Shown here: positions 26,980-35,132 of the stretch, piece after piece | Layout: every line of letters starts with the position of its first letter | Numbering within the stretch: position 1 is the stretch's first letter | Source of the DNA: Actinomadura logoneensis | GTDB lineage: Bacteria > Actinomycetota > Actinomycetes > Streptosporangiales > Streptosporangiaceae | Assembly (NCBI RefSeq): GCF_003428695.1 | Contig: NZ_QURH01000115.1 | Span: 1 to 40,853, forward strand | Direction of reading: 5' to 3' | DNA: 40,853 nt | The notes under the pieces: generated by a model | What the model saw: only the letters and a program-made list of their open reading frames with translations | What the model was told of the DNA's origin: nothing | The model's database searches: none | Position numbers and translations under genes: made by a program

Positions 26980-27984
26980 TCAGGCGGAGGCCGCTTGTAG
27001 GAGGGTTTCGGCTGCGGTAGTGCGGGCGTAGAGGACGGAACGGCCGACGCGGTGGGCGCTGACCAGGCCCGCGTTGCGCAGCGCGGTGAGATTTTGGGAC
27101 ACCCCCGCGGGGGAAAGGCCGGTGCGGCGGGCCAGTTGCGTGGTCGAGGCCGGGATCTCCAACTCGGTCAGCAGCAGGGTCCGTGAGCGGCCCAGCACGG
27201 CGGAGAGCGGGTCGGTTCGTGTGACGGGCCGTGCCTGCCAGAGTGAGCCGACACCGCGTGCCTGATAGGCGAGTTGGGGTGGATCCGGCGGTGTCGTTCG
27301 GGTGCGCAGCCCTGGTCCGGTGAAGGCGGAGGGGATCAGCACCAGTCCCGCGCCTGCCGTCGTGCGGACCAGTGGCTGCTTTCTGCGGGCCATCCGCAGC
27401 GCGTTGTCGTCCCAGCTCAGCGACGTGTGCAGGTCGTTGAGGAGGTGGCCCGCGCCGCGCTCGGCGGCCAGCCGGGCCCGGTGGAGGATGTCCGCGTCCA
27501 GGACTGCCCGGATTCGGGCCCAGTAGGGGGCGAGTGCCAGTTCCCAGTAGGTTTCGATCTCCTCTGTGACCTTGCCCAGGAGACCCTGTGGGTCGTTGTG
27601 CAGGGCTCGTAGCCGGCGGCCGAGGGTTCCCTGGTGGCGGGCCAGATGGTCGAGGTCCTGGCGTACCCGGTCGGCGGACGCGGCCAGGATCGCCTCCCGC
27701 TCCGCCGCCGGGGTGGGGGCCGGTCCGGCGGGAGCCGGGTTGAGAAAGTAGGGGACGTAGCCGGCGGTGGGCGGGATCAGCTCGCAGAGCCATCCCCGGT
27801 CCAGCCCGGCGGCCACCCAGCGCGGCCGTACCTGGTCGACCCAGGGCCGGTGGACCGGATGCGGAGTGCCGGACCTCAGCAGTCGGAAGCTGGGCGCGAT
27901 TTCCCACATCGCTGAGACGGCGAACCGCACCTGCGCCAGATCGCTCGTCGAGAACGCCAGCTCCGCCAGGACGACCACCCTCAA
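26980..27984 (-). CDS. ArsR-type winged-helix regulator with N-terminal DUF5937-like domain
   Basis: The 334-residue product has its DNA-binding domain at the C-terminus: LGRSRTLLLTELEIPASTTQ, LARRTGLSPAGVSQNLTALR, NAGLVSAHRVGRSVLYARTT. A large N-terminal helical domain precedes it (TSDLAQVRFAVSAMWEIAPS, LGKVTEEIETYWELALAPYW). Actinobacteria have many such DUF5937/ArsR proteins, usually as local repressors. The open frame begins with TTG at 27984; GTG at 27978 is equally possible, and neither has a clear ribosome site. It is divergent from the aldo/keto reductase, with 60 nt between the starts, so that gene is its likely target. Confidence 0.85.
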   Translation of the reverse strand: MRVVVLAELAFSTSDLAQVRFAVSAMWEIAPSFRLLRSGTPHPVHRPWVDQVRPRWVAAGLDRGWLCELIPPTAGYVPYFLNPAPAGPAPTPAAEREAILAASADRVRQDLDHLARHQGTLGRRLRALHNDPQGLLGKVTEEIETYWELALAPYWARIRAVLDADILHRARLAAERGAGHLLNDLHTSLSWDDNALRMARRKQPLVRTTAGAGLVLIPSAFTGPGLRTRTTPPDPPQLAYQARGVGSLWQARPVTRTDPLSAVLGRSRTLLLTELEIPASTTQLARRTGLSPAGVSQNLTALRNAGLVSAHRVGRSVLYARTTAAETLLQAASA

Positions 27985-28044
27985 CAGATTCAGGCATGTA
28001 CGAATGGATGGCGGGTCAGCCTACCGTGCGGAGATCATCCCGCC

Positions 28045-28953
28045 ATGACCCCACAGACGATCAGCGCAGCGGCATCGGGCACCTGGAAGCTCGGCGACCT
28101 GACGGTCAACCGGATCGGTTTCGGCGCGATGCGCCTGCCGCAGCACGGTGAGGCGTTCGCGGACGACGCCGTCCCACGCGACCGCGACCAGGCGATCCGT
28201 GTGCTGCGCCGCGCGGTCGAGCTCGGCGTGAACCACATCGACACCGCCGCGTTCTACTTCTCGGCGCTGCGCTCGGCCAACGAACTGATCAACCAGGCGC
28301 TGGCCCCCTACCCGGACGACCTCGTCATCACCACCAAGGTCGGGCCGGGCCGCGATCCCTCGGGCGGGTGGCTGCCGCACGCCACCCCCGGGCAACTGCG
28401 CGGCCAGGTCGAGGAGAACCTGCGCCGGCTCGGCCGCGACCACCTCGACGTGGTGAACCTGCGCATCGTCGGCACCGACTCGATCGCCGAACGCTTCGGC
28501 GCGCTCGCCGAACTGCGCGAGGCCGGACTCATCCGTCACCTGGGTCTGTCCAACGTCCGCCCTCACCACCTCGCCGAGGCCCAGGCCATCGCGCCGGTGG
28601 TCTGCGTCCAGAACATGTACGGTATCGGCGCATCCCGCGAGCAGAGGGCGTTCCTGGACCTCTGCGGTGAACGCCGCATCGCGTTCGTGCCGTTCTACTC
28701 GATCGCCGGCGCCGGACGCACCGCCGGCGCGACCACCGACCACCACCCGCAGGAGCGCACGATCGCCCGTGCCCACGGCGTCGGCCCAGCGCAGATCCGG
28801 CTGGCGTGGACGCTGCACCAGGGTTCCCACGTCCTGGCCATCCCCGGCACCGGCGACCTCGACCACCTAGTCCAGAACGTCAGCGCCGGCTCCCTACGCC
28901 TGTCGGAGGAAGAACTCAGCACCCTGGACTCCCTCCCCCACGACACGGCATGA
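28045..28953 (+). CDS. Aldo/keto reductase, YdbC-like
   Basis: The 302-residue TIM-barrel oxidoreductase has LTVNRIGFGAMRLPQHGEAF, GVNHIDTAAFYFSALRSANE (catalytic Asp and Tyr), VITTKVGPGRDPSG (catalytic Lys) and LRRLGRDHLDVVNLRIVGTD. In the last block Asn replaces the usual His of the tetrad. This is typical of the YdbC/PdxI-like subgroup, some of which reduce pyridoxal. LSNVRPHHLAEAQAIAPVVC and LAIPGTGDLDHLVQNVSAG complete the NADPH-binding end. GGAG lies about 13 nt before the ATG. The divergent ArsR-type gene probably represses it. The true substrate is unknown. Confidence 0.92.
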   Translation: MTPQTISAAASGTWKLGDLTVNRIGFGAMRLPQHGEAFADDAVPRDRDQAIRVLRRAVELGVNHIDTAAFYFSALRSANELINQALAPYPDDLVITTKVGPGRDPSGGWLPHATPGQLRGQVEENLRRLGRDHLDVVNLRIVGTDSIAERFGALAELREAGLIRHLGLSNVRPHHLAEAQAIAPVVCVQNMYGIGASREQRAFLDLCGERRIAFVPFYSIAGAGRTAGATTDHHPQERTIARAHGVGPAQIRLAWTLHQGSHVLAIPGTGDLDHLVQNVSAGSLRLSEEELSTLDSLPHDTA

Positions 28954-29225
28954 GCAAGCCCCCCATGACATTGATCCACTTCCGCCGATCGGCCCGTCTG
29001 CCTCACCTGCTCCTGCCGCCGTTCCATCTGCTGCCCGTCGCCGACCGGCAACGGCTGAAGAAGGCAACCAACGTTCACAGGACTCCGCACACACGGACAC
29101 CCTGCGCGCCAGACGGGACCGGTTCGCCAGCGGTGGCCTGCCGGCCCGGCCCGACAGCAAACGCAGCGAACGCCCGGCCCGCCTCACCCCCCGCGCAGGC
29201 CACCAAGGCCAAGGCCCTGGCCTGC
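28954..29225. other. Non-coding stretch before the transposase remnant
   Basis: No start, domain or reliable frame is seen. An open frame runs through the plus strand in the same phase as the transposase remnant. Its composition (His, Thr, Pro, Ala) is not that of a transposase, so this looks like eroded sequence. Confidence 0.4.
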
Positions 29226-29605
29226 CAACTTCCGGCCCAGACCCGGATGACGCGGGCACGCTGGACGCGCCCGGAACCGGCCGCCGAACTGCCTGCACGC
29301 AGGACATCACCGACACCCCTCAGCGCCCACACCCGACAACTCCCGGCCCAGACCGGGACGCCGCTGGCACGCTGGTCGTGCCTGGAACTGGCCGCCGAGC
29401 TGGCCGCGCGCCGCGTCACCGACACTGTCTCGGCGTCCACCGTGCGGCGCTGGCTCTGCCAGGACGCGCTCAAGCGCTGGCAGCACCAGACCTGAATCTT
29501 CATTCGGGGCCCGGACTTCCGTGCCGAGATCCAGCGCGTCCTTGGCCTGTACGGCCGAACCTACGAAGGCGCACCCCTCGGTACCGTCAGGCGTCCGGTC
29601 GGCTG
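29226..29605 (+). pseudogene. IS630-family transposase remnant with in-frame stop and internal duplication
   Basis: The plus frame encodes PLARWSCLELAAELAARRVT, then STVRRWLCQDALKRWQHQT, a TGA at 29493, and IFIRGPDFRAEIQRVLGLYG followed by RTYEGAPLG. This matches the helix-turn-helix end and the start of the DDE region of IS630-type transposases. In those, a Trp codon (TGG) stands where TGA is found, as in RSWIFPRDPDF. The remnant stops before the catalytic DDE residues; sequence after about 29605 belongs to comEC on the other strand. The section LPAQT...ARW...AAEL.ARR is present twice with a 111-bp offset (29226-29336 and 29337-29447), the first copy more decayed. No terminal inverted repeats are seen. 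Confidence 0.75.
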
Positions 29606-29611
29606 GGGGGA

Positions 29612-32380
29612 TCAGTGGCGGGCGACGGTGGCCAGGCCTGCGCGGGTTCGGACTACGGCTATGTCTCCTTGCTGGTCGGTGCGGAGGACGCGAACACCCA
29701 GGTGCTGGAGGAGGCCGACGGTGTGCGGGGACGGGTGGCCGTAGTCGTTGTCCTTTCCGACGGAGACCAGGCCGATGGAGGCGTGGGCGGCGGCCAGGAA
29801 GGGGCGGTGCTGGCTGCGGGAGCCGTGGTGCGGGACCTTCAGGACCTGGACGTGCGGCAACGACGGCACCAGCGCTTCCTGGGCCTCCGTCTCGACGTCG
29901 CCCGGCAGCAACGCGCTGAACCCGGGCCGGGACGCGACCAGGACGATGCTCGCGTTGTTAATGATCGTTCCGTCGCCCTGCGCGGTGAGGCGGGGTCCGG
30001 TCACCGGCGGGGCGAGGACGGTCAGGGAGAGGTCTCCGAGATGCCACGTCTCGCCCGGCTGAGCGGGACGTATGGGGACGCCGCCCGCGAACCGGGCCTC
30101 GCGGCCGAATCCCAGCGGGGTGACCAGGCCCAGTCCGACGCGCCTGCCGTGCCGGACGCCCGGCACCCCGTTGATGTGGTCGGCGTGCGGATGGGTCAAC
30201 ACCAGGAGCGGCACCTCCCGGACACGCAGACGGCGCAGGCAGCCGTCGATGGCGCTGGGTTCCGGTCCCGCGTCCACCACGACCGCGCTTCCCGGTCCTG
30301 CCGCCAGAACGAGGCCGTCGCCCTGGCCGACATCGCACGCGACGAGCTGCCAGCCTGGAGGCGGCCAGCCGGGGGCGAGGACGTTCATGCACACGACGCC
30401 CGCCAGAGTCCCCGCGATCGCGGCGGCGAACAGGAGGCGCAGACGTCGCGACCGCAGCATCGCGACGGTGATGGCTCCCGCGGTGAGCAGCCCGACCGCT
30501 CCCAGCGCGCCGCTCGCCCAGGGCAGGGTGGCATAGGGCAGCGCCGAGGCCGTCCGTGCGACCCAGATGATCCACCGGACCGGGTACTCCGCCGGCCAGA
30601 GGATCAGCCCGGCCAGGCCCGGGGAGAACGGCGCGACCACGGCGCCCGCGGCGCCGAACAGCGTGGCGGGTGCCACGGCGGGGTCGGCGAGCAGGTTGGC
30701 GGCGATCGAGACCACGCCCAGCTCGCCCGACATCATCACCAGGATCGGCGCCACCGCCAGTTCGGCGGCCACCGCCACCGCGACGGCGTCCGCGATCCGG
30801 TCGGGCAGCCTGCGCCGCAGGCGTTCCCGCCAGGGCGGCGCGAGGATGAGCAGGCCCGCGGTCGCGGCTGCCGAGAGCGCGAACCCGTACGACCGGCTCA
30901 GCTCCGGATCGACCAGGACGAGCAGGAGCACGGCCCCGGCCAGCGCGGGGACTCCCTGGCGCGGCCGGCCGGTGAACAAGGCCAGAAGGCCGACGGTCGC
31001 CATGACGGCCGCGCGCAACACGCTCGGGTCGGGGCGGGCGACCACGACGAAGCCGATGACCGCGAGCCCGGCGATGATCGGCGCGCCGCGCCTGCCGAGG
31101 CCCGCCATCCGGCAGAGCGCCAGGACGGCTCCGACGACGATCGCCAGGTTCGCACCGGAGACGACGAGCAGGTGGCTCAGTCCGGCCGTCGTGAAGTCCT
31201 CGGCGAGGTCCGGATCGAGGCGCGAGGTGTCTCCGACGACCATGGCGGGGAGCACGCCGCGAGCGTCCGGATGCAGGACGTTCGCCGCCTGCCTCAGTTT
31301 CGCGCGGATGGCACCGGCCGTCCGCTGAAGGCCCGACGGTCCCCCGACCACGGACGGCGGCCCCCGAACAAGGACGACCCCCGCCAGCAGCTCCGCATGC
31401 TTGGGCGGAACGAGGCGACCAGCGCACCTCACCTTCATACTCGGGATCAGCCTGCTCCACTCCCGTCCGGACGCGAGCAGCAGGACCGGGACCCTCGTCC
31501 GAACCAGCCCCTCGCGTCCCTCGACGCGCTCGACCCGCGCCCGGACGATCACCAGTTCCCGCCCGCCGACACGCTTGACCTTCGGATCGCCCGCCACGGC
31601 GACGACCATCGCCGCGCTGCGATGCGCCCGCGCGTCCGCGAACACCGGCCCCGACCGCACGGCGGACGTCCGGAGCCCGACGCCGGTGGCCGAAGCCGCC
31701 GCACAGAGCAGCCCCACTCCCCCGACCACCGCCCAGCCTCCCAAGACCCCGCTCCAGTCGCCCCTACGCCTTCCACCGAGACGACGGCCGCTCCCCGCGA
31801 GCCAACCGCCGCCCCTATCCCTCTCCCTCTCCTTCTCGGCAGACCTGCCCCCTCCGTCCCCACAAGTCCCGGAAGCGGGGGTGGATGCTGAGGGCACGCG
31901 GCTGAACTCGTGTGCTGCCGAGTTCGCGTCCTCGGTAGTTCCGGCGAATGGCGACTCATGGACGTTGCGCTCCTTCTGGACTCCGCTCCCAGAGACGCGC
32001 GACCTGCCCTTCTCCCCTCTCCGCCGGGCACGGAGCAGGAGGCCGCCTGCTACCAGGGCGCAGGCGACGGCCAGGATGTAGCACGTCGATGCGGCCTGTC
32101 CGAGGCAGACGAAGGCTCCAGCCCACGCGCCGAAGGCGGGAGCGACCAGGCGCAGATCGACCTCGGCTGCCGGGTCGTCTTCCTCTAGCGCGACCCCGCG
32201 AGCTGTCACCGAGCCGCCTCGGGAGGCGAAGCCAACCCTCGTAGCGGAGGCGCCCAGGGCGGAGACATCCCTGGAGGCGGAAGCGTCCCCGGAGGCGGAA
32301 GCGTCCCTGGGGGCGGAGGCGACTGCCGGGGATGACAGAGGTGGGTCGTCGGACGGCGGCTCTTCGTTGCGTGACCTCAT
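29612..32380 (-). CDS. comEC: ComEC/Rec2 DNA-uptake channel with metallo-beta-lactamase domain
   Basis: The 922-residue product has TM helices near 75-105 and 205-235. An OB-like extracellular domain follows (RELVIVRARVERVEGREGLV), then the competence domain (FTTAGLSHLLVVSGANLAIV) with many helices. The C-terminal metallo-beta-lactamase domain has LVLTHPHADHINGVPG near 725. ComEC forms the inner-membrane pore for single-stranded DNA, and the MBL domain probably degrades the other strand. The ATG at 32380 follows AAGGAGG. Between the first two helices lies a hydrophilic insert of about 90 residues. Part of it (residues about 139-163, HESPFAGTTEDANSAAHEF) is encoded by a copy of the repeat found in the upstream intergenic region. 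Confidence 0.94.
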   Translation of the reverse strand: MRSRNEEPPSDDPPLSSPAVASAPRDASASGDASASRDVSALGASATRVGFASRGGSVTARGVALEEDDPAAEVDLRLVAPAFGAWAGAFVCLGQAASTCYILAVACALVAGGLLLRARRRGEKGRSRVSGSGVQKERNVHESPFAGTTEDANSAAHEFSRVPSASTPASGTCGDGGGRSAEKERERDRGGGWLAGSGRRLGGRRRGDWSGVLGGWAVVGGVGLLCAAASATGVGLRTSAVRSGPVFADARAHRSAAMVVAVAGDPKVKRVGGRELVIVRARVERVEGREGLVRTRVPVLLLASGREWSRLIPSMKVRCAGRLVPPKHAELLAGVVLVRGPPSVVGGPSGLQRTAGAIRAKLRQAANVLHPDARGVLPAMVVGDTSRLDPDLAEDFTTAGLSHLLVVSGANLAIVVGAVLALCRMAGLGRRGAPIIAGLAVIGFVVVARPDPSVLRAAVMATVGLLALFTGRPRQGVPALAGAVLLLVLVDPELSRSYGFALSAAATAGLLILAPPWRERLRRRLPDRIADAVAVAVAAELAVAPILVMMSGELGVVSIAANLLADPAVAPATLFGAAGAVVAPFSPGLAGLILWPAEYPVRWIIWVARTASALPYATLPWASGALGAVGLLTAGAITVAMLRSRRLRLLFAAAIAGTLAGVVCMNVLAPGWPPPGWQLVACDVGQGDGLVLAAGPGSAVVVDAGPEPSAIDGCLRRLRVREVPLLVLTHPHADHINGVPGVRHGRRVGLGLVTPLGFGREARFAGGVPIRPAQPGETWHLGDLSLTVLAPPVTGPRLTAQGDGTIINNASIVLVASRPGFSALLPGDVETEAQEALVPSLPHVQVLKVPHHGSRSQHRPFLAAAHASIGLVSVGKDNDYGHPSPHTVGLLQHLGVRVLRTDQQGDIAVVRTRAGLATVARH
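31861..31960 (-). repeat. Dispersed ~100-bp repeat, copy inside comEC
   Basis: The sequence around gcggctgaactcgtgtgctg to ttccggcgaatgg resembles two copies in the comEC-comEA gap. The 51-bp core matches the copy at 32437-32487 in 39 positions by my count. On the minus strand it is read in frame as HESPFAGTTEDANSAAHEF in the comEC insert. Confidence 0.6.
32268..32321. repeat. Three 18-bp tandem units in the 5' end of comEC
   Basis: Units tccctggaggcggaagcg, tccccggaggcggaagcg and tccctgggggcggaggcg. Being a multiple of three, they keep the frame and encode Ala/Ser/Asp-rich repeats (DASASGDASASRD) in the cytoplasmic N-terminus of ComEC. Confidence 0.85.
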
Positions 32381-32391
32381 CTTCCTCCTTC

Positions 32392-32490
32392 CGACAAGGG
32401 GCGGTTTCGTGAGCATGGACGTGGGGCGCGGCTGAGCTTGAGCGCTACCGGCCTGGTGTCCTCAGCAGTTCCGGCGAACGATGGCTCGTG
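32392..32490 (-). repeat. Dispersed ~100-bp repeat, intergenic copy 1
   Basis: From gacaaggggcggtttcgtga through gcggctgagcttgagcgcta to agttccggcgaacgatggct. On the minus strand the phase that corresponds to comEC reads HEPSFAGTAEDTRPVALKL, close to the ComEC insert HESPFAGTTEDANSAAHEF. Confidence 0.6.
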
Positions 32491-32548
32491 GGATGAGCGC
32501 CACGCGGGCAGCTCGGCTTGGGTCCCGCCGGATGGGTTGCTGGGTCTT

Positions 32549-32650
32549 CCGGCAAGTGGTGGTCGTGGGCATGGACGCTTGGAGCAGACGGCTGGGCTCA
32601 GGTACGGCCGGGCTGGCCTCCTCGAACTTCCGGCGAGTAGTTGATATGCG
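32549..32650 (-). repeat. Dispersed ~100-bp repeat, intergenic copy 2
   Basis: From ccggcaagtggtggtcgtgg and gcatggacgc through acggctgggctcaggtacgg to acttccggcgagtag. It shares the order of blocks with copy 1 (gcatggacg, cggctg, cctcctcg, ttccggcga) but is more diverged. Confidence 0.5.
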
Positions 32651-32775
32651 GGCGTGGACACTGGGCGTGCACAGCCGAGCTGAAGCACAGCGCGCGTCCA
32701 GCCTTCCTGGGGATGCTGGTCAAGGGCGGGACGCCGGGGGCGAGCGGCTGGGGCTGAGTGTTTTCTGGAAGGGAG

Positions 32776-33825
32776 TCATCCCGGGGCGGTGAGCAGGGGT
32801 TTCAGGTCGGTCAGGCGGCGGGCTCCTATGCCGGGGACGTCCTGGAGCTGGTCGACGGTGCGGAACGGGCCGTGCTGGGTGCGGTAGTCGATGATGCGAC
32901 GGGCGAGGACCGGGCCGACACCGGGCAACTGGTCGAGTTGTTCGGCCGTCGCCGTGTTCAGGTCCAGCGGGGACGCGGAGGCTCCGGACGAACCGGAGGA
33001 GGCGCCGGAGGTCGGGCCGCCGGGCGGGGCCGGGCCCTGCCCGGGTGCGGGGGCGGGCGGACGGATTCCGACGGCGATCTGCTCACCGTCCATGAGTTTG
33101 CGGGCGAGGTTCAGGGCGCCCGTGTCGGCGCCTGCGCGTACACCGCCGGCGGCGTTGAGAGCGTCCGCGACCCGTGAACCGGCGGCGAGGGTCAGCACTC
33201 CCGGACGGCGCACCTTGCCGATCACCTGGACCACCAGCTGGGTGCCACCGCTCGGGACGCCGGACGGCGGCCCGCTCGCCGTCACCGACAACGAGGGTGT
33301 TGTGGCGGCGGCGGTCGTCACCGGTTCGGGGCGCGGACGCGCCATCCACAGGTAGCCGACCGCCACCAGCACCGCGACGGCCCCGACGATGACGAGGGCG
33401 CGTACACCGCCCATGCCCGGATCCAGGCGGTCGCGCTCCAGGAGGCCCTTGGCGCGGGTCAGGAGGCGTTTGGAGACCGGCTCGGCGGAGTGAGAGCCGT
33501 CATGGTGATCGCGGACTGCGGAAGGAGATCTGACCGGGCGGCGTTTCGAGGATCTCGGGGCGGCGTCGGGTGGTGGTTCGGCGTCCAGCTGGCGCAGGCG
33601 CGGGGGCCTCAGCGCGTCCGCTCCCGGTTCGGCCGCTGCCTCCGTCCACCGGGCGGGACGCTCGCTCGCGCCGGAGTGGATACCGGCGACCTCTTCCCCG
33701 GCGTGGGCCGTCTCGGTCGCAAAGAAATCACTCAGGGCTTGGTCTGACGCCGTGGGGAAAACGGGGCGGGTGGGGCCTGAGCGCACGTGAGCGGACGGTG
33801 GGGCCGCTGTGTCGAAAACGTCCAT
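32776..33825 (-). CDS. comEA: ComEA family DNA-binding competence protein
   Basis: The 349-residue product has a long cytoplasmic, Pro/Ala/Arg-rich N-terminus of about 140 residues and one TM helix at 141-161 (VRALVIVGAVAVLVAVGYLW). A SLBB-type domain follows (196-250, VQVIGKVRRPGVLTLAAGSR). After a Gly/Pro/Ser linker comes a helix-hairpin-helix pair (287-346, LDLNTATAEQLDQLPGVGPV, FRTVDQLQDVPGIGARRLTD). ComEA binds incoming double-stranded DNA outside the membrane and passes it to ComEC. The N-terminal extension is longer than in Bacillus ComEA, as usual in actinobacteria. comEC follows on the same strand after a 395-nt gap of repeats, so co-transcription is uncertain. Confidence 0.94.
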   Translation of the reverse strand: MDVFDTAAPPSAHVRSGPTRPVFPTASDQALSDFFATETAHAGEEVAGIHSGASERPARWTEAAAEPGADALRPPRLRQLDAEPPPDAAPRSSKRRPVRSPSAVRDHHDGSHSAEPVSKRLLTRAKGLLERDRLDPGMGGVRALVIVGAVAVLVAVGYLWMARPRPEPVTTAAATTPSLSVTASGPPSGVPSGGTQLVVQVIGKVRRPGVLTLAAGSRVADALNAAGGVRAGADTGALNLARKLMDGEQIAVGIRPPAPAPGQGPAPPGGPTSGASSGSSGASASPLDLNTATAEQLDQLPGVGPVLARRIIDYRTQHGPFRTVDQLQDVPGIGARRLTDLKPLLTAPG

Positions 33826-34144
33826 GCATAGGACGTTAGGAGGCTGTGAGCGTCCAGTGAAAGCGCTGCCCCGAACTGTGGATAACCGCCATTCTCCCTG
33901 GTGGCGAAGTTACTCACTCGGTACGATCGAGATCGATCTCCTCGGCCTCAGGATTCCTTTTCGGACGACCGGAACCACAACTCCGGACGTCCGTGTTTTT
34001 CCTGGCCAAGTCGCTGACTCTGTGTGCGTGATGCGGCTCATTGTTCGGAGTCAGGCGCGCTTAGCGGAGCAATCCCCCGATATGACCCCTATCTGCTGAC
34101 AGCGGGAGTACATGGCGGGGCAGGCCCCGGTACGCAGTTCGGTG
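33826..34144. other. Intergenic region between degV and comEA
   Basis: This 319-nt stretch is less GC-rich than its surroundings. It holds a DnaA-box-like 9-mer at 33877-33885 and the 12-bp palindrome gagatcgatctc at 33929-33940. The comEA promoter should lie here, but no clear -35/-10 pair stands out. No gene is seen. Confidence 0.4.
33877..33885 (-). promoter_or_regulatory. Single DnaA-box-like sequence upstream of comEA
   Basis: TTATCCACA on the minus strand is a perfect match to the classical DnaA box, 52 nt upstream of the comEA start. Only one copy is present, so it is not an origin. DnaA control or chance are both possible. Confidence 0.35.
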
Positions 34145-34990
34145 TCAGAGCTGCGGGGCGACCACCACGCCCATCATGCCGGGGCCGACGTGGGCGCCGA
34201 TGACCGGGCCGACTTCGCCCACGTAGACGTCCACCACGTTCGGGATGCGGGTTCGGAGTGCGGCGGCGAGCGTTTCGGCGCGCGCCGCGGCGGCGAGGTG
34301 CTGGATGCCCAGGTCCACCGGCCGGTCCGCGGCTTCGGCAACGGCGAGGTCGGCCAGCCGGGCCAGCGCCCGGGATGTCGTGCGCACCTTCTCCAACGGC
34401 ACGATGCGTCCCGCCGAGATGCCCAACAGCGGCTTCACCATGAGGGCGGAGCCCAGCAGGTTGGCGGCAGCGCCGATGCGTCCGCCCCGGCGCAGGTGTT
34501 CGAGGTTGTCGACGTAGAACAGCGAGCGCGTGAGGGCGGCGCGGCGGCGCGCGGCGGCCACGACCTCGGCGGGCGTTCCCCCGCCTCGCGCCTCCGAGGC
34601 GGCGGACAGGACGGCGAAGCCCAGGCCCATGCCGATGCTGCCCGAGTCGACCACGTGGACGGGCACCGGCGATCCGGTCGCGGCGAGGCGCGCGGCCTCG
34701 ACCGTTCCCGACATCGAGGCCGACAGGTGCACCGACACGACGGCGGTGGCGCCCGCGTCGGCGGCGGCCCGGTAAACCGAGGCGAAACGTTCCGGGGACG
34801 GCCGGGACGTCGTGACGCGGTGGCGTTCGCGCAGCACACGCGCGCTCTCGGCGGTCGCGGCCCGGTCCTCGTCGCGGACCTCGCCGCCGATCACGAGCTG
34901 CAGCGGGACGACCGTGACGTCGTGCCGGTCGGCGAGGTCCGGGGGAAGGTGGGACGAGGAGTCCGTGACGACCGCTACCGCGCTGCCCAT
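34145..34990 (-). CDS. DegV family fatty-acid-binding protein
   Basis: The 281-residue product begins MGSAVAVVTDSSSHLPPDLA, with the DegV lipid-carboxylate-binding Ser/Thr (VTDSS). It continues RVTTSRPSPERFASVYRAAA, VSVHLSASMSGTVEAARLAA, VVDSGSIGMGLGFAVLSAAS and VDNLEHLRRGGRIGAAANLL. It ends GPVIGAHVGPGMMGVVVAPQL. DegV/FakB-type proteins hold an acyl chain, and FakB presents fatty acid to the kinase FakA; no fakA lies nearby. The ATG at 34990 puts the first strand at the usual place; a GTG at 35014 would add eight residues. It normally precedes comEA in actinobacteria, as here. Confidence 0.93.
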   Translation of the reverse strand: MGSAVAVVTDSSSHLPPDLADRHDVTVVPLQLVIGGEVRDEDRAATAESARVLRERHRVTTSRPSPERFASVYRAAADAGATAVVSVHLSASMSGTVEAARLAATGSPVPVHVVDSGSIGMGLGFAVLSAASEARGGGTPAEVVAAARRRAALTRSLFYVDNLEHLRRGGRIGAAANLLGSALMVKPLLGISAGRIVPLEKVRTTSRALARLADLAVAEAADRPVDLGIQHLAAAARAETLAAALRTRIPNVVDVYVGEVGPVIGAHVGPGMMGVVVAPQL

Positions 34991-35132
34991 GGGGGTGAGG
35001 CTACCCCCGGACACCCGCCCCTAGCCGATCGAAACAGGGCAAACCGTCCGACAGCGTCGAACCGGAGCGGATGCGCTCGGACGGCGGGAGACCGCGACCG
35101 CGCCGGAGCCGTATCCGGCGCGCGGTCGGCGG

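Larger units (their letters stand above)
32381..32775. other. comEA-comEC intergenic region built of dispersed repeats
   Basis: This 395-nt stretch holds no convincing gene. Most of it is two diverged copies of the repeat also found inside comEC (32392-32490 and 32549-32650). A weaker partial match follows near 32650-32710. The comEC ribosome site AAGGAGG (plus strand cctcctt, 32384-32390) lies at its left end. Confidence 0.55.

Noticed and set aside
28806..29495. 229-codon plus frame after the reductase gene
   Set aside because: The first part is a shadow of the reductase and low-complexity sequence. Only the end is transposase-derived, and it is interrupted by TGA.
32377..32688. 103-codon minus-strand frame between comEA and comEC
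   Set aside because: It is the translation of two repeat copies. It overlaps the comEC start and has no ribosome site of its own.
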